A DNA stretch of 64,000 nucleotides, taken from assembly GCA_963573385.1 (NCBI GenBank), contig CAUYLG010027035.1, positions 1 to 64,000 on the forward strand, in the 5' to 3' direction. The notes beneath the pieces are model-generated. The model had not been told where the DNA came from. It saw nothing but the letters and a program-made list of their open reading frames with translations, and searched no databases. This document shows, one piece after another, positions 1 to 12,502 of the stretch. The translations under genes were made by a program, and so were the position numbers. The stretch comes from Cacajao melanocephalus. Taxonomy: Eukaryota; Chordata; Mammalia; Primates; Pitheciidae. Within the stretch, counting starts at the first letter, position 1, and every line of letters starts with the position of its first letter.

Positions 1-200
1 AGACAGATCAACGAGATAGAAAATTAACAAGGATATCCAGGACTTGAACTCAGACCTGGAACAAGTAAACTTAACAATTATTTACAGAACTCTCCACCCC
101 AAATCCACAAAACATACACTTTTCTCAGTATCGCATTACACCTATTTTAATAGTGACCACATAATTGGAAGTAAATCACTCCTCAGCAATTGCATAGCAT
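1..200 (+). mobile_element. L1 ORF2 endonuclease-region fragment
   Basis: The text resembles the L1 ORF2 segment around 'actctccaccccaaat...' and 'gaccacataattggaagtaaa', read on the + strand. It starts before the window and loses similarity near 200. No open frame is kept. Confidence 0.75.
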
Positions 201-323
201 TTCACAGGTTTAAATAAAATATTGGTTGGCTGCCTGTTTGTTATTTTCATCCCTTATTCCTTCCTGTCTCTATAGTTAAGCACAATTATTGGCATAAAAG
301 AGGTTTTTAATACTCATTTTTAG

Positions 324-503
324 ACTGCAGTCTAGCCTGGGCAATAGAACAAGAATCCCGTTCTCTCTCCCTCTTTCTCTTCCTTTTCCTCTCTTACATT
401 CTTTTTTTTTTTATTTCTTTCACTCTTTCTTCTTTTCACTCTCTCTTTCAAAAAATTAAAAATAAAAAAAAAATAAAAAAATAATAAGAAAAAAAGAATG
501 AGT
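324..503. repeat. Alu tail remnant followed by pyrimidine-rich and A-rich low-complexity DNA
   Basis: Positions 324-360 match the end of an Alu right arm (agcctgggcaatagaac). They run into about 90 bases of C/T-rich sequence and then a stretch of A with few T. The apparent open frame on the minus strand here is low-complexity only. Confidence 0.6.
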
Positions 504-862
504 TCATGTCCTTTGCAGGGACATGGATGAAGCTGGAAATCACCAGTCTCAGCAAGCTGACACAAGAACAGAAAACCAAACACCACATATTCTCAGTCAT
601 AAACGGGTATTGAACAATGAGAACACATGGACACAGGGAGGGGAACATCACACACTGGGGCCTGTTGAGGGGATCAGATACTAGGAGAGGGATAGCAGGG
701 GGTGAGGGTATTGGGGAGGGATTGCATTAGGAGAAATACCTAATGTAGATGACAGGGGGATGGATGCAGTAGACCACCATGGCACATGAACATGTGTGTA
801 AGAAACCCGCATGTTCTGCACATGTACCCCAGAACTTAGAGTATAATAAAAATAAATAGGAC
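504..862 (+). mobile_element. L1 3' end fragment (end of ORF2 and 3' UTR)
   Basis: Shows the typical L1 primate 3' sequence: gttcatgtcctttgcaggga, then gagaacacatggacacaggg, ending with ...agaacttagagtataataaa and an A-rich tail. 5'-truncated. Confidence 0.9.
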
Positions 863-2620
<1,758 letters not shown>

Positions 2621-2692
2621 TAAGTGTAGAAATACTCAAGAAAACTGTGAAAGTAAACAAACAGTAAAGGGAAAATTACCATACGGATCTTA

Positions 2693-2787
2693 TTAAGTTG
2701 GTGCAAAAGTAACTCCAGGGTTTGTAATTACTAGTGTATGGTAATTTACCAATGGCAAAACCTGCAATTACTTTTGCACCAACCTAA
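2693..2787. mobile_element. MADE1 (Hsmar1-derived MITE)
   Basis: Terminal inverted repeats ttaagttggtgcaaaagtaa and ttacttttgcaccaacctaa flank a short palindromic core, and TA precedes the left end. MADE1 spread in anthropoid primates, which helps place the source organism. Confidence 0.92.
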
Positions 2788-2834
2788 CAAAACTCCCTGT
2801 ATGGCTACTGCTATCAAAGTAATGTGAATATTGG

Positions 2835-3765
2835 CTCAAGAATGAACAAATCAATCAATGGAACAGAACAGAAAGCACAGAAACTGATTCACATATTCTT
2901 CAAAATAAATAATATACGATGACGCTGACATTTCAGTTTAGTGGGAAAAGGAATAATTACCTTATAAACAGTATTAAAATAATGGAATATTCACCTTAAA
3001 GGAACAAAAATAGATTTGGAACTTACAGCAAATACAAAGAGAAATTCCAGCTGTATAAATGACCTAGGTAGAAAGATATATAACTACAAAGCATCAAACT
3101 ATAATGAAAGAGACTATGAATGACCTTGGGGGTAGGATAGGGACCCTCACAGGCAAGACAGAAAAATCCAGAAACCATTAGAAAAAATGGATAGATTTGA
3201 CTGCATAATAACATAACATTTCTGAATGGCAAAAGACACCATTATAAAGTTGAAAGACAAATGATAGATTAGGAAACAATGTTTGCCATATATGTGACAA
3301 GGTGTTAATTTTCCTCATAACAGTGACTCTTGCAAATGGATAAAAGACAAGAAACATAATAGAAAAATATGTACACAATTTGATCTAGCAAATCTCAGAA
3401 GAGGAATAGGAATACAAATAGCCAATAAACATATGAAGATGCTGTACCTCAGTGCAGTCAGGGATATGTATATTAGAAAAGTAAAGAGATATTATTTTTT
3501 ATGTATCAGAGAAATAGAAGATTTAAAAACTGAATCAAATTCACGCTGACAAAAGTGTGGGGAAAATGAATACTTATTTAAGCATTCTTGGTGAGTGTGT
3601 GACTTGCTAAAACATTTTTGAAAGTCAGCTGTTAATATTAAATTTAAATGTGCATATATTTGACCTAGAATTGATATTTCTCAGAATCTAGCTTACATAA
3701 ATAAAAGCACTAGTTTTTGAGGAAAAAGACATGTAAAACTGTATATTTTTGCATTAAAAATGGAT
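2835..3765 (+). mobile_element. Old L1 (L1M/HAL1-like) ORF2 3' region
   Basis: Decayed L1 phrases are readable on the + strand: aatcaatggaacagaacaga, atttgatctagcaaatctca, agccaataaacatatgaaga. The element is interrupted by the LTR at 3789 and seems to resume at 4152. Exact subfamily not resolvable by eye. Confidence 0.6.
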
Positions 3766-3788
3766 ACCCCCAAACCCTAGATACATCC

Positions 3789-4151
3789 TGCTTTGGTTTT
3801 AATGTATACCCCCAAATTCCTGGATTGGCAACTTAATTCCCAATGCAACAGGGTTGAAATGGGGTCTTTAAGAGGTGATTAGGTCACAATAATGCTCATG
3901 AATGGATTAATGCCATCATCAAAGGAGTGGGTTAGTTATGTGGGAATGGGTTTCTGATAAAAGGATGAATTTGGCCCCCTTGTCTCTCTCTCATTGCTCT
4001 TTTGCCCTTTCACCCTTCTTGCCTCACTAGATGTGGCCACTTGGTCTTGGACTTCCCAGACTCCAGAACCATGAGTCAAATAAATTTCTGTTTATTATAA
4101 ATTACCCAGTCTCAGGTATTCTGTAATAGCAGCACGAAGCAGACTAAGGCA
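3789..4151 (+). mobile_element. MaLR solo LTR (MST/MLT1 type), plus strand
   Basis: Starts tgctttggttttaatgta. It contains the MaLR core gaggtgattaggtcacaata, ggacttcccagactccagaa and an aataaatttctgtttatta poly(A) region, and ends cagactaaggca. It splits the older L1. Confidence 0.85.
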
Positions 4152-4357
4152 CACCCTGAGTATCTGCCAACAGGAAAAGTATTAAATAGATTATGGCTTA
4201 TTTATACTATAGAATATCATATAAACATTTACATAAATCTATACTCACTGACTTAGAAAAATATTCATGATTTATTGTGAATTTAAAAAGCAAGTAAATA
4301 GTATGTATAACATGATTTAATTTTATTTATTTAAAAAATATTTTGCATATTTTTCTT
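4152..4357 (+). mobile_element. Continuation of the old L1 after the LTR
   Basis: Phrases such as atctgccaacaggaaaagta and agaatatcatataaacattt resemble the L1/HAL1 segment encoding the ORF2 end and 3' UTR, continuing from 3765. Confidence 0.45.
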
Positions 4358-4478
4358 AAGCCTATGGCACTCAGTATTCCCAAGAGGTCTCCCATCTAAG
4401 TACTAATCAGATTTGACCCTGCTTAGCTTCTAAGATCAGACGAAATAGGGATGTTCAGGATGGCATGGTTGTGGTTGA
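4358..4478 (-). pseudogene. RNA5SP: 5S rRNA pseudogene
   Basis: Read on the minus strand, this follows the vertebrate 5S rRNA over its whole length of about 120 nt. The internal-promoter region is recognisable (ctaagcagggtcaaatctga, tagtacttagatgggagacc), as is the 3' end (gaatactgagtgccataggc). Many C-to-T style changes break the box A and C motifs, so it should be inactive. It lies inside old L1 sequence, which suits retroposition by L1 machinery. It is not a tRNA or an Alu. Confidence 0.9.
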
Positions 4479-4523
4479 TTTAATTTTTATAAAAATAAAA
4501 AAGACTGTACACATATTTAAGAT

Positions 4524-4550
4524 ATGACTGTATATATGTGTGTGTGTGTT
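4524..4550. repeat. Short (TG)n microsatellite
   Basis: tatatatgtgtgtgtgtgtt: about six TG units after TA units. Confidence 0.7.
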
Positions 4551-4732
4551 TGGGTGGGTATGAGTGTGCAGACATAAGAAAGACTTATAGAAAGATACAT
4601 TCCAAAGCAGGATGTATCTAGGGTTTGGGGGTGTCAACACTTCCAAAGTGTTAAAATTGGTCAAAGCAGAGGAATGGGATTGGATTGGGGGAGGAGACTG
4701 TTCTTTTTTTGAAGCTTAATCTCTCTCTTAAA

Positions 4733-5032
4733 AAAATTTTTTTATTTCCATAGGTTATTGGGGAATAGGTGGTGTTTGGTTACATGAGTAAGTTCTTTAG
4801 TGGTGACTTGCGAGATTTTGGTGCTCCCATCCCCTGAATGGTATACACTGCACACAATTTCTAGTCTTTTATCCCTCTCCCCCTTCCCACTCTTACTCCC
4901 TGAGTCCCCTAAGTCCATTGTCTCATTCTTATGCCTTTGCATCCTCATAGCTTAGTTACCACTTATGAGTGAGAATATATGACATTTGGTTTTCTATTCC
5001 TGAGTTATTTCACTTAGAATAATAGGATACTA
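4733..5032 (-). mobile_element. L1 3' end fragment, minus strand
   Basis: Reverse-complement L1 3' UTR (L1PB/L1MA style): tattggggaataggtggtgt, tacatgagtaagttctttag, cttatgcctttgcatcctca, ttcctgagttatttcactta. Confidence 0.85.
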
Positions 5033-5085
5033 TTAATTTTTTATACCCCTATATTGCTTGAATTATTACAGAGAGCCTTTATTAC

Positions 5086-5503
5086 CGTTATGGATTGAAA
5101 TTCATTCCCCAAAATTCATATGTTCAAGTCCTAACCCCCAGTACTTCAGAATTTGACCTATTTGGAAACAGGGTCATTGCAGATATAAATAGTTCTGATG
5201 AGATAATACTGGAGTAGGTGTCCTTGACTGGTGCCCTGTAAAAAGGGGAAATATGGACACAGAGTCAGACGTACATAGAAGGAAGACAGTGTAAAGAGAC
5301 ACAGTGAGAAGGTAGTCATTTACAAGCCACAGAGGGAGGCCTGGAAGAGATCCTTCTCTCTCAGCTCTCAGAAGGAACCAACCCTGCCAACACCTTTATT
5401 TTGGACTTCCAACCTCCGGAACTGTAAGACAATACATTACTATTGTTTAAACCATCCAATTTGTGGTACTTTGTTATCGCAACCATAGCAGACAAATACA
5501 ATT
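5086..5503 (+). mobile_element. MLT1-type MaLR LTR, plus strand
   Basis: Near-complete LTR. Starts tatggattgaaattcattcc and includes gtcctaacccccagtacttc, ggaaccaaccctgccaacac and tttgtggtactttgttatcg, ending around agcagacaaata. Confidence 0.9.
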
Positions 5504-5579
5504 ACTGTTGTAATGAAAAACTAATAAAGTATTTTTCAAAAAGCTGAGGAATGAAAAGCAGTTTATTCATTCAAGAAAC

Positions 5580-5765
5580 ATTCATTAAGTATCTACAATG
5601 TACAAGTATTCTGTTACTAATTTTACTTGATATTCTAGAAATGGTAGAGGATAAGAATTAGTATCTGCATTTTACAAATGAAGTTCACAGCTTAGTAACT
5701 TTTCCATTGTCACAAAGTGAATAAGTAGTGGAGTAGAAGTTGGATCCCAGGGTTGGTTAACTTCA
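5580..5765 (-). repeat. MIR-like SINE fragment, minus strand
   Basis: Decayed MIR in reverse: gcattttacaaatgaagttc, cttagtaacttttccattgt, gttggatcccagggttg. Confidence 0.6.
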
Positions 5766-6571
5766 GGACTTGTGCTATAGCTGCTTTTCTATGCTGAATT
5801 CTACAGCTGCATGCTTGATCTCATCATTGTTAATTTCAAATATTTAGTGAACCTTCCTTAAAAAGATAGTTCTCTCCCTCCCTCATGTTGATAATGTCAA
5901 CATGAGGCACAGAATGAAAATGCCAGAATGAGATTGCCCACAATACATGGTATCAAAGTGAAATTATTTTATGGAATCTCTTTTTATTGTACTGTGTTGA
6001 AGGGAAAGACAGTGAACAATGGTTATAGCCTTTTCTTGGTTGTTCTCAACATTTCATGTTCATTTTTATCTTGACAGTTGTCTAAGTTAGAAAGCTAAAA
6101 AATAGGAATACAGAAGAAAAAGGTATTTCAGAAGTCATTTGACTTAAGGGTGGTTTGGCTCAATGACATATTTTAGAGTCTTATCAAGGATAAATCAAAT
6201 AGAAAATAACCATGACCTTGTGACATAAATGTTATGCTTTCCAAATCTTTTAGTGTAGTCAGAAGGTTTCTTTGTTGTTCTAACTACTTGCAAAGGGCGC
6301 TCTGATTGCCTTGTCTACTAAGTCTAGTGATGGCAATTAGGCATGTTGGATGCTAATTACTTTATGCTGCTATTTATGAATAAACACTTATTCATCCTTA
6401 ACATCCAGCTCAATTATCGCTTTCCATGATACTCTCTCAGGTCAGTTTCTTGCAACCTGTTCTTTGCATCAATAACATTTTTATACATAGAATGTATAAT
6501 ACATTCTTAACAGCATGCATAGTCTTAATAACTTACATTATTTACATATCAGAATTTCCTGCTAAATTATA
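5766..6571 (+). other. Intron 1 sequence without a recognised gene
   Basis: No repeat family or coding signal recognised. AT-rich single-copy-looking sequence up to the tandem duplication. Confidence 0.45.
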
Positions 6572-6777
6572 AATTTGTGAAGTTTTGAGATCACTTTTAA
6601 CCTGTTCATCAGTATCTCAAACCTGATATATAATAAATGATCAAGAGGGCAGACAGAATTAGAAGTAGAGGGAGAATTTGTGAAGCTTTGAAATCACTTT
6701 TAACCTGTTAATCAGCATCTCAAAACCTGATATATAATAATGATCAAGAGAGCAGACAGAATTAGAGGTAGAGGGTG
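6572..6777. repeat. Tandem duplication, 103-bp unit
   Basis: Unit 1 (6572-6674) and unit 2 (6675-6777) align end to end with a constant offset of 103 apart from one compensating indel pair and roughly nine mismatches. Both begin aatttgtgaag and end near gtagaggg. The divergence implies an old event. A truncated L1 begins right after unit 2. Confidence 0.85.
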
Positions 6778-6784
6778 CATTAGG

Positions 6785-8692
6785 AATGGAGTAACAATCA
6801 ATGTGCAAAAATCACAAGCATTCCTATACACCAATAACAGACTTAAAGAGAGCCAAATCAAGAACAAACTGCCATTCACAATTGCTACAAAGAGAATAAA
6901 ATACCTAGGAATACAACTAACAAAGAATGTAAAGGATCTCTTCAAGGAGAACTACAAAAAACTGCTCAAGGAAGTAAGAGAGGACACAAACAAATGGAAA
7001 AACGTTCCATGCTCGTGGTTAGGAAGAATCAATATTGTGAAAATGGCCATACTGCCCAAAGTAATTTATAGATTCAATGCTATCCCCATCAAGCTACCAA
7101 CGACCTTCTTCACAGAACTGAAAAAAACACCTTAAATTTCATATGGAACCAAAAGAGAGCCTGCATAGCCAAGTCAATTCTAAGCAAAAAAAACAAAGCT
7201 GGAGGCATCATGCTACCTGACTTTAAACTATACTACAAGGCTACAGTAATCAAAACAGCATGGTACTGGTACCAAAACAGAGATATAGACCAATGGAACA
7301 GAACAGAGGCCTCGGAGGCAATGCCACATATCTACAACCATCTGATCTTTGACAAACCTCACAAAAACAAGCAATAGAGAAAGGAGTCCATGTTTAATAA
7401 ATGGTGTAGGGAAAACTGGCTAGCCATGTGCAGAAAGCAGAAACTGGACCCCTTCCTGACACCTTATACTCAAATTAACTCCAGATGGATTAAAGACTTA
7501 AACATAAGACCTAACACCATGAACACCCTAGAAGAAAACCTAGGCAAAACCATTCAGGACATAGACATAGGCCAGGACTTCATGATTAAAACACCAAAAG
7601 TATTGGCAACAAAAGCCAAAATAGACAAATGGGACCTAATTAAACTCCAGAGTTTCTGTACAGCAAAAGAAACAATCATTAGAGTGAACTGGAAACCAAC
7701 AGAATGGGAAATTTTTTTTTGCAATCTACCCATTTGACAAACAGCTAATATCCAGAATCTACAAAGAACTAAAACAGGTTTACAAGAAAAAAACAAACAA
7801 GCCCATTCAAAAGTGGGCAAAGGATATGAACAGACACTTTTCAAAAGAAGACATATATGAGGCCAACAAACATATGAAAAAATACTCATCATCATTGGTC
7901 ATTAGAGAAATGCAAATCAAAACTACATTTAGATATCATCTCATGCCAGTTAGAATGATGATCATTAAAAAAATCTGGAGACAACAGATGCTGGAGAGGA
8001 TGTGGAGAAATAGGAATACCTTTACACTGTTGGTGGGAGTATAAATTAGTTCAACCATTGCGGAAGACAGTGTGGTGATTCCTCAAGGACCTAGAAATAG
8101 AAATTCCATTTGACCCAGCAATCCCATTACTGAGTATATATCCAAAGGATTATAAATCGTTCTATTATAAGGACACAAGCACACGTATGTTCATTGTGGC
8201 ACTGTTTACAATAGCAAAGACTTGGAACTAACCCAAATGCCCATCGATGATAGACTGGACAGGGAAAATGTGGCACATATACACCATGGAATACTAGGCA
8301 GCCATAAAAAAGGATGAGTTCATGTCCTTTGTAGAGACAAGGATGAACCTGGAAACCATCATTCTCAGCAAACTGACACAAGAACAGAAAATCAAACACC
8401 ACATGTTCTTACTCATAGGCTGGTGTTGAACAATGAGAACACATGGACACAGGGAGGGGAGCATCACACACTGAGGTCTGTTGTGGGGGGACTAAGGGAG
8501 GGACAGTTGGGGGTAGGGAGTTGGGGATGGATAACATGGAGAGAAATGCCAGATATAGGTCATTTCTCAATGAGGCAGCAAACCACATTGCCATGTATGT
8601 ACCTATGCAACAATCTTGCATGTTCTTCACATGTACCCCAGAACCTAAAATGCAATAAAATAATATATGTATTTTTTTAAAAAAGAAATTAC
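6785..8692 (+). mobile_element. 5'-truncated primate L1, ORF2 C-terminal part to poly(A)
   Basis: Continuous L1 text from aacaatcaatgtgcaaaaat (reverse transcriptase region) to the 3' UTR and an A-rich tail near 8690. Readable ORF2 blocks include [20 protein letters not shown] (6890s) and [20 protein letters not shown] (7000s). Several frameshifts and stops break it (for example after 7135 and 7737), so it is dead. No target-site duplication could be recognised. Confidence 0.92.
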
Positions 8693-8859
8693 ACAAGAAA
8701 AGTAAGTATTTTCTTATAGCAAAAATGATAAACATTGCAAGATAAGGTCCCCTCCATTCTGCCTGTCCTCCTAAGGGAAACTTAGTGATCTCTCCTTCCA
8801 AATCCTTTTTTTTTTTTTTTTTAAATATTTCCATACCTAGGTACGTATAGAATCAACTC

Positions 8860-9190
8860 TCCTCCTTTTTTGCATTAAGTTGGAATTTATTAATGTGTTA
8901 TACTGTGAATTATTTTATTTCACTTAAAGCATCTTGGAGCAATATCCATGTCTGTTTGGATAGTTCTATTCCATCTTTAAAACTGCTTTGTCGTATTCCA
9001 TTTTGTGTACCATAATTTATGTAACCATTCTCCTATTCATGGACATTTAAGTTAATTCCTTCTTGTGCTCTTATACGGTGCTGTAAAGAACATCATTTAT
9101 GTGCCTGCAAGCATTTCTCTAGGATAAATGCTGAGACTTTTTGGGTCAAAAGATTTGTGAATTCACATTGGTGGATTTTAGCCCTGCACA
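8860..9190 (-). mobile_element. Probable old L1M 3' fragment, minus strand
   Basis: Phrases such as taccataatttatgtaacca, ttctcctattcatggacatt and caatatccatgtctg resemble reverse-complement L1M sequence. Boundaries are vague. Confidence 0.45.
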
Positions 9191-10330
9191 TGTCTATCAA
9201 CAGTGTACATGAACGCCTGTCCTCTCTTTGGGAGGGTAGATTTCAGGCCCCTTTTGTTAGCTTGGAAGTGAGCTCTCTTTTCTGCCCACTCACGTACTGA
9301 TCTTTGAGTTGATTCTCTGCATGCACTCTGATTTTCCTTATTTCCCAATTCTTGGCGGGGATGTCTGACAACTGATACAAGAGATCCCTGCAGGCATCCA
9401 AGAAAGATCACATGACACAGCCAACGTGAAATAATTTCTTATCATTAAAACGAGAGAGATGGTAACTGTTATATGTTTATTATGGTGCATGTAGCTCAAA
9501 GGGTGATTTAATGTTCATATTGTCTTCAGCTTGGGAATTTCAGACATCTACATTTTGTACTTGTGGGTATAAAACACTCTTTCTAGGGTCCCTAATATCC
9601 TCTTGGCTGGGTTGCGTACACTCCCATCTCAAATTCTGAGAAGATTAAATCATATTTTACATATTACATTTACTCTCTGTTTTTACAGAGCAATGCAATT
9701 AGCGCTTTCTATTTGGTTTCTGTTGTAACTCTCTAGGGTTGATGTCTATTCTGTGGCTCAGGGCAGGCCCTGGATAAGGAGAAAGGCCCAGGAGGGTGAG
9801 AAACACAGGTGGCCATGAACATTTAACTTTTATAATCCAGCAGGAACTGGTCCCTGTGGGCAGCCTGTGTTATTGCCCTGTGTCTCCATAAAGCAAAACC
9901 AAGTCCAAAGTATGAGTTTGTAATGAATGTTTGACTGAAAGTTTTACAGAGTGACTGAAGTTACATCAAACACTACACATTATAGATTATTAAAACTATT
10001 TCCATTAGACGCCTTGGTTTTCCTTCCCAATTTCTTTGGCCAGCAACTACTCCTTGAATACATTTCCCCCAAGCCTTTCTCTTTCCACCTCTGCTCACTC
10101 ACAATCCTTCAATTCTACGTTAAGTCCCCTTCTTTATATGGAGAAATGTATCTGTCTGGCTTGGCTTCTCCTCCCACCTCCCTACTTAGCACATAAAGAA
10201 ACTTCCTCAGGAACCCCTCTCGTCAGAGAGCATAGGGAATCTTAAACAACATAATATGCTTTTCTTGTGAAATAATTTTTTCCTGTCACTGTGGTTTGAG
10301 CTCATTTTCTACTCCCTTGACCCTATGCAG
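9191..10330 (+). other. HSD17B2: End of intron 1, leading to the exon 2 acceptor
   Basis: No repeat or separate gene recognised. The last 60 bases supply a modest polypyrimidine stretch (ctactcccttgaccctatgcag) before exon 2. No coding sequence matching the expected membrane-anchor exon 1 was found here. Confidence 0.5.
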
Positions 10331-10543
10331 GTGGTGATTGTGGGCTTGGCCACGCTTTGTGCAAGTATCTGGACGAGCTGGGCTTCACGGTATTCGCCGG
10401 AGTTTTGAATGAAAATGGCCCAGGAGCTGCGGAATTGAGAAGAACCGGTTCCCCGCGCCTCTCAGTGCTCCAGATGGATGTCACGAACCCAGCGCAGATA
10501 AAAGATGCTTACAGCAAGGTTGTAGCGACGCTGCAGGATAGAG
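10331..10543 (+). CDS. HSD17B2: HSD17B2 exon 2: start of the Rossmann fold and cofactor-binding loop
   Basis: Exon 2 begins after the acceptor ccctatgcag and ends before gtactg. It holds two bases of a split Gly codon, 70 full codons and one base of the next split Gly (213 nt). The translation opens GGDCGLGHALCKYLDELGF, which is the glycine-rich TGxxxGxG nucleotide-binding turn (its Thr would come from exon 1) and the following helix. It then runs through beta-2 (VFAGVLNENG) to LSVLQMDV, where the Asp of the DV pair normally contacts the adenine ring. It ends AYSKVVATLQDR. Against the human protein as I remember it there are about seven substitutions (for example GAAELRR for GAEELRR, RTGSP for RTCSP). 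Translation without splicing runs past the donor to a stop near 10750, which marks the coding border. The donor is weak (see findings). Confidence 0.95.
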
Positions 10544-11060
10544 GTACTGCCGCCAGCACCCTCGGTGCCTTTACTCTCCTCTCAAGTGCCCAGCTCTGGT
10601 TCCAGCTTGGGCTGACCATGCCCCATACTCCCCTCTGGCCACTGCTTGCACTGGAGCACAACTGTGCTGAACCCCTACCATGTTTGTGGGTCTCTAACAA
10701 CATGAAAACCTTCAGAGTAACTCAGACATGGGCCCACCCACACAGAACTTAAAGAAACCTCTATCTCATTCTCTCCAACTTCTCAGTCACTCTCCCTTGA
10801 ATGACTCCCCAAGCCCCACCTCATTGCTTTCCTGTCCACAGTAGCAACATGCATTAAAGTCCCTAGCTTAGAAAAAAAAAAATACCTTCATGGTCACTCT
10901 CCTCCTTTACCCATTACCCTTTCTCTTCTCTTTCCTTCATGGCCAACCTCCATGGAACCCTGTAGCTTTCTGACTCCCTTCCTCACCTTCCATGTGGTGT
11001 CGGCTCTCACTCTGCCTCCCTAACTGATCTGACAAAGCTAATCAGTATTAGCCTGAAGAC
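10544..11060 (+). other. Intron 2, first part, unique sequence
   Basis: C/T-rich intron sequence with an A10 run at 10870. Nothing else recognised. Confidence 0.5.
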
Positions 11061-11061
11061 C

Positions 11062-11276
11062 CAGTTCTTTTTTTTCAACTTTTATTTTAAATTCTGGGTT
11101 ATGTGTGCAGGATGTGCAGGTGTGTAACATAGGTAAACGTATGCCATGGTGGTTTGCTGCACAGATCCACCCATCCTGCAGGTATTGAGCCCAGGATTCA
11201 TCAGCTATTCTTCCTGATGCTTCCTGATGCTCTACTTCCCCTCCCTCTGACAGGCCCCAGGGTGTGATGTTCCCCA
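11062..11276 (-). mobile_element. L1 3' UTR fragment, minus strand
   Basis: Reverse-complement L1 3' end: ttttattttaaattctgggt, tgtgtaacataggtaaacgt, catggtggtttgctgcacag, ccccagggtgtgatgttccc. The internal part is shortened. Confidence 0.88.
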
Positions 11277-12316
11277 CCCAATTAAATCTGTCCCTAGGAT
11301 GGGATCTCAGGTATAATTAGTTTTTAAAGCTCCCTATTGACCCTAATGTTAGGGCAGGGCTGAGGAATCACTAGTTTATGCCAATAACTCCCAAATCTAT
11401 TAGTATATTCCTAACCAAATTCTTCTTCTCCGTGTATACAAAGTTGTCTTCCAGACATCTTCCCTTATACTCCAGGAGTTTTAACCTCAACATATCAAAA
11501 ACTTCCTTCATCATTCTTTTCTCCTGCTGCCATTCTGCAAATCAGTTTGCTCTTCTGCATCCCACAGCTCAGACTCTGACACTGCCACCTAACCAGTCAC
11601 TGAAGCCAGCAACCTGAGGGTCACTGAGACCCTCAGCTTATCCTCAATCCCTGTATCCTATTGACTCAAGTCCTGTCAATTCTGCCTCCTGGAGAGTTAC
11701 CGTCCAGCCCTTTCCTACCATTGCATAGCAGCTATGATTTAGCACAGACCCTCACCATTTACCACCTGGGTTATCCCAGTGGCCTCCTTGCAACCCATCT
11801 TTACTTCCCCATTACTTTCCAGAGACGAATTTTCACAGCATTCACATTTTACAGTGCCATCCATCTCTTTAGACATACAGAGCCTCCATATATTGGGGGT
11901 CCTCCCATGTGGCATGCCTGTGATTGGGGATTTGTTTCATCAGTGGTTTGTTGGTTCCTTATCAGTGGTTCTTCCCTATCTAAATATCTTAACAAGGATT
12001 AGAGGTCCTTTCAGGATAATGGCTCTTGCCAAACCCTTAATGTGCAATACCTGCTGGTTCACTTTGTAAACACTGAAGAGTTTCTGGAACAGAATGTGCT
12101 AATTTACACCTCTGCACATTTAGCTTCCTGTTACAGGAATTTCCATCCCACTCTCGCTCCCTTTTCCTGAGACTTTTGCCTTTGTCCCATGGCAGACTCT
12201 AATCCCCTTGGAGACCTGGCTCACATAACATCTCTTGCGTGGTCTTCCAGGTATTCCAGGTTGCATTATTCACTTCCTCTTCCAGACAGTCACTCATTAT
12301 GCATTTCTGTCTTCAG
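11277..12316 (+). other. Remainder of intron 2
   Basis: Pyrimidine-rich single-copy-looking sequence. It ends in the acceptor ttctgtcttcag of exon 3. No repeat with a confident name and no RNA gene. Confidence 0.5.
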
Positions 12317-12502
12317 GTCTGTGGGCTGTGATCAACAATGCTGGGGTGATTGGCTTTCCATGTGATGGGGAGCTTATTCCTATGACGGACTACAAACAAT
12401 GCATGGCCGTGAACTTCTTTGGAACTGTGGAGGTGACAAAGACATTTTTGCCTCTTCTTAGGAAATCCAAGGGGAGGCTGGTGAATGTCAGCAGCATGGG
12501 AG
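12317..12502 (+). CDS. HSD17B2: HSD17B2 exon 3: NNAG motif and catalytic serine
   Basis: Exon 3 starts after the acceptor tctgtcttcag and stops before a good donor (gtgagt). It contains two bases finishing a split Gly, 61 codons and one base of the next split Gly (186 nt). The translation starts LWAVINNAGVIGF, giving the SDR structural motif NNAG (Asn166-Gly169 by human numbering). It continues DYKQCMAVNFFGTVEVTK, the helix carrying the conserved SDR Asn, then LLRKSKGRLVNVSSMGG, where the second Ser is the catalytic Ser219 that orients the steroid hydroxyl. Only about four residues differ from the human version I remember, all in the first half (VIGFPCDGELIPM), so this is the best conserved exon. 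An in-frame ATG at 12235 lies in the intron and is not a start. Confidence 0.95.

Noticed and set aside
6740..8044. Reading frames with reverse-transcriptase-like text as a host gene or retron-like system
   Set aside because: They are pieces of a dead, 5'-truncated primate L1 ORF2 with frameshifts and an L1 3' UTR.
10544..10752. Coding continuation of exon 2 past 10543
   Set aside because: The open frame continues to about 10752 but loses family similarity exactly at the donor, and exon 3 resumes the SDR sequence in phase, so this is intron.
12235..12316. In-frame ATG upstream of exon 3 as an alternative start
   Set aside because: It lies in intron 2 before the acceptor and encodes nothing resembling the SDR family; no promoter evidence.
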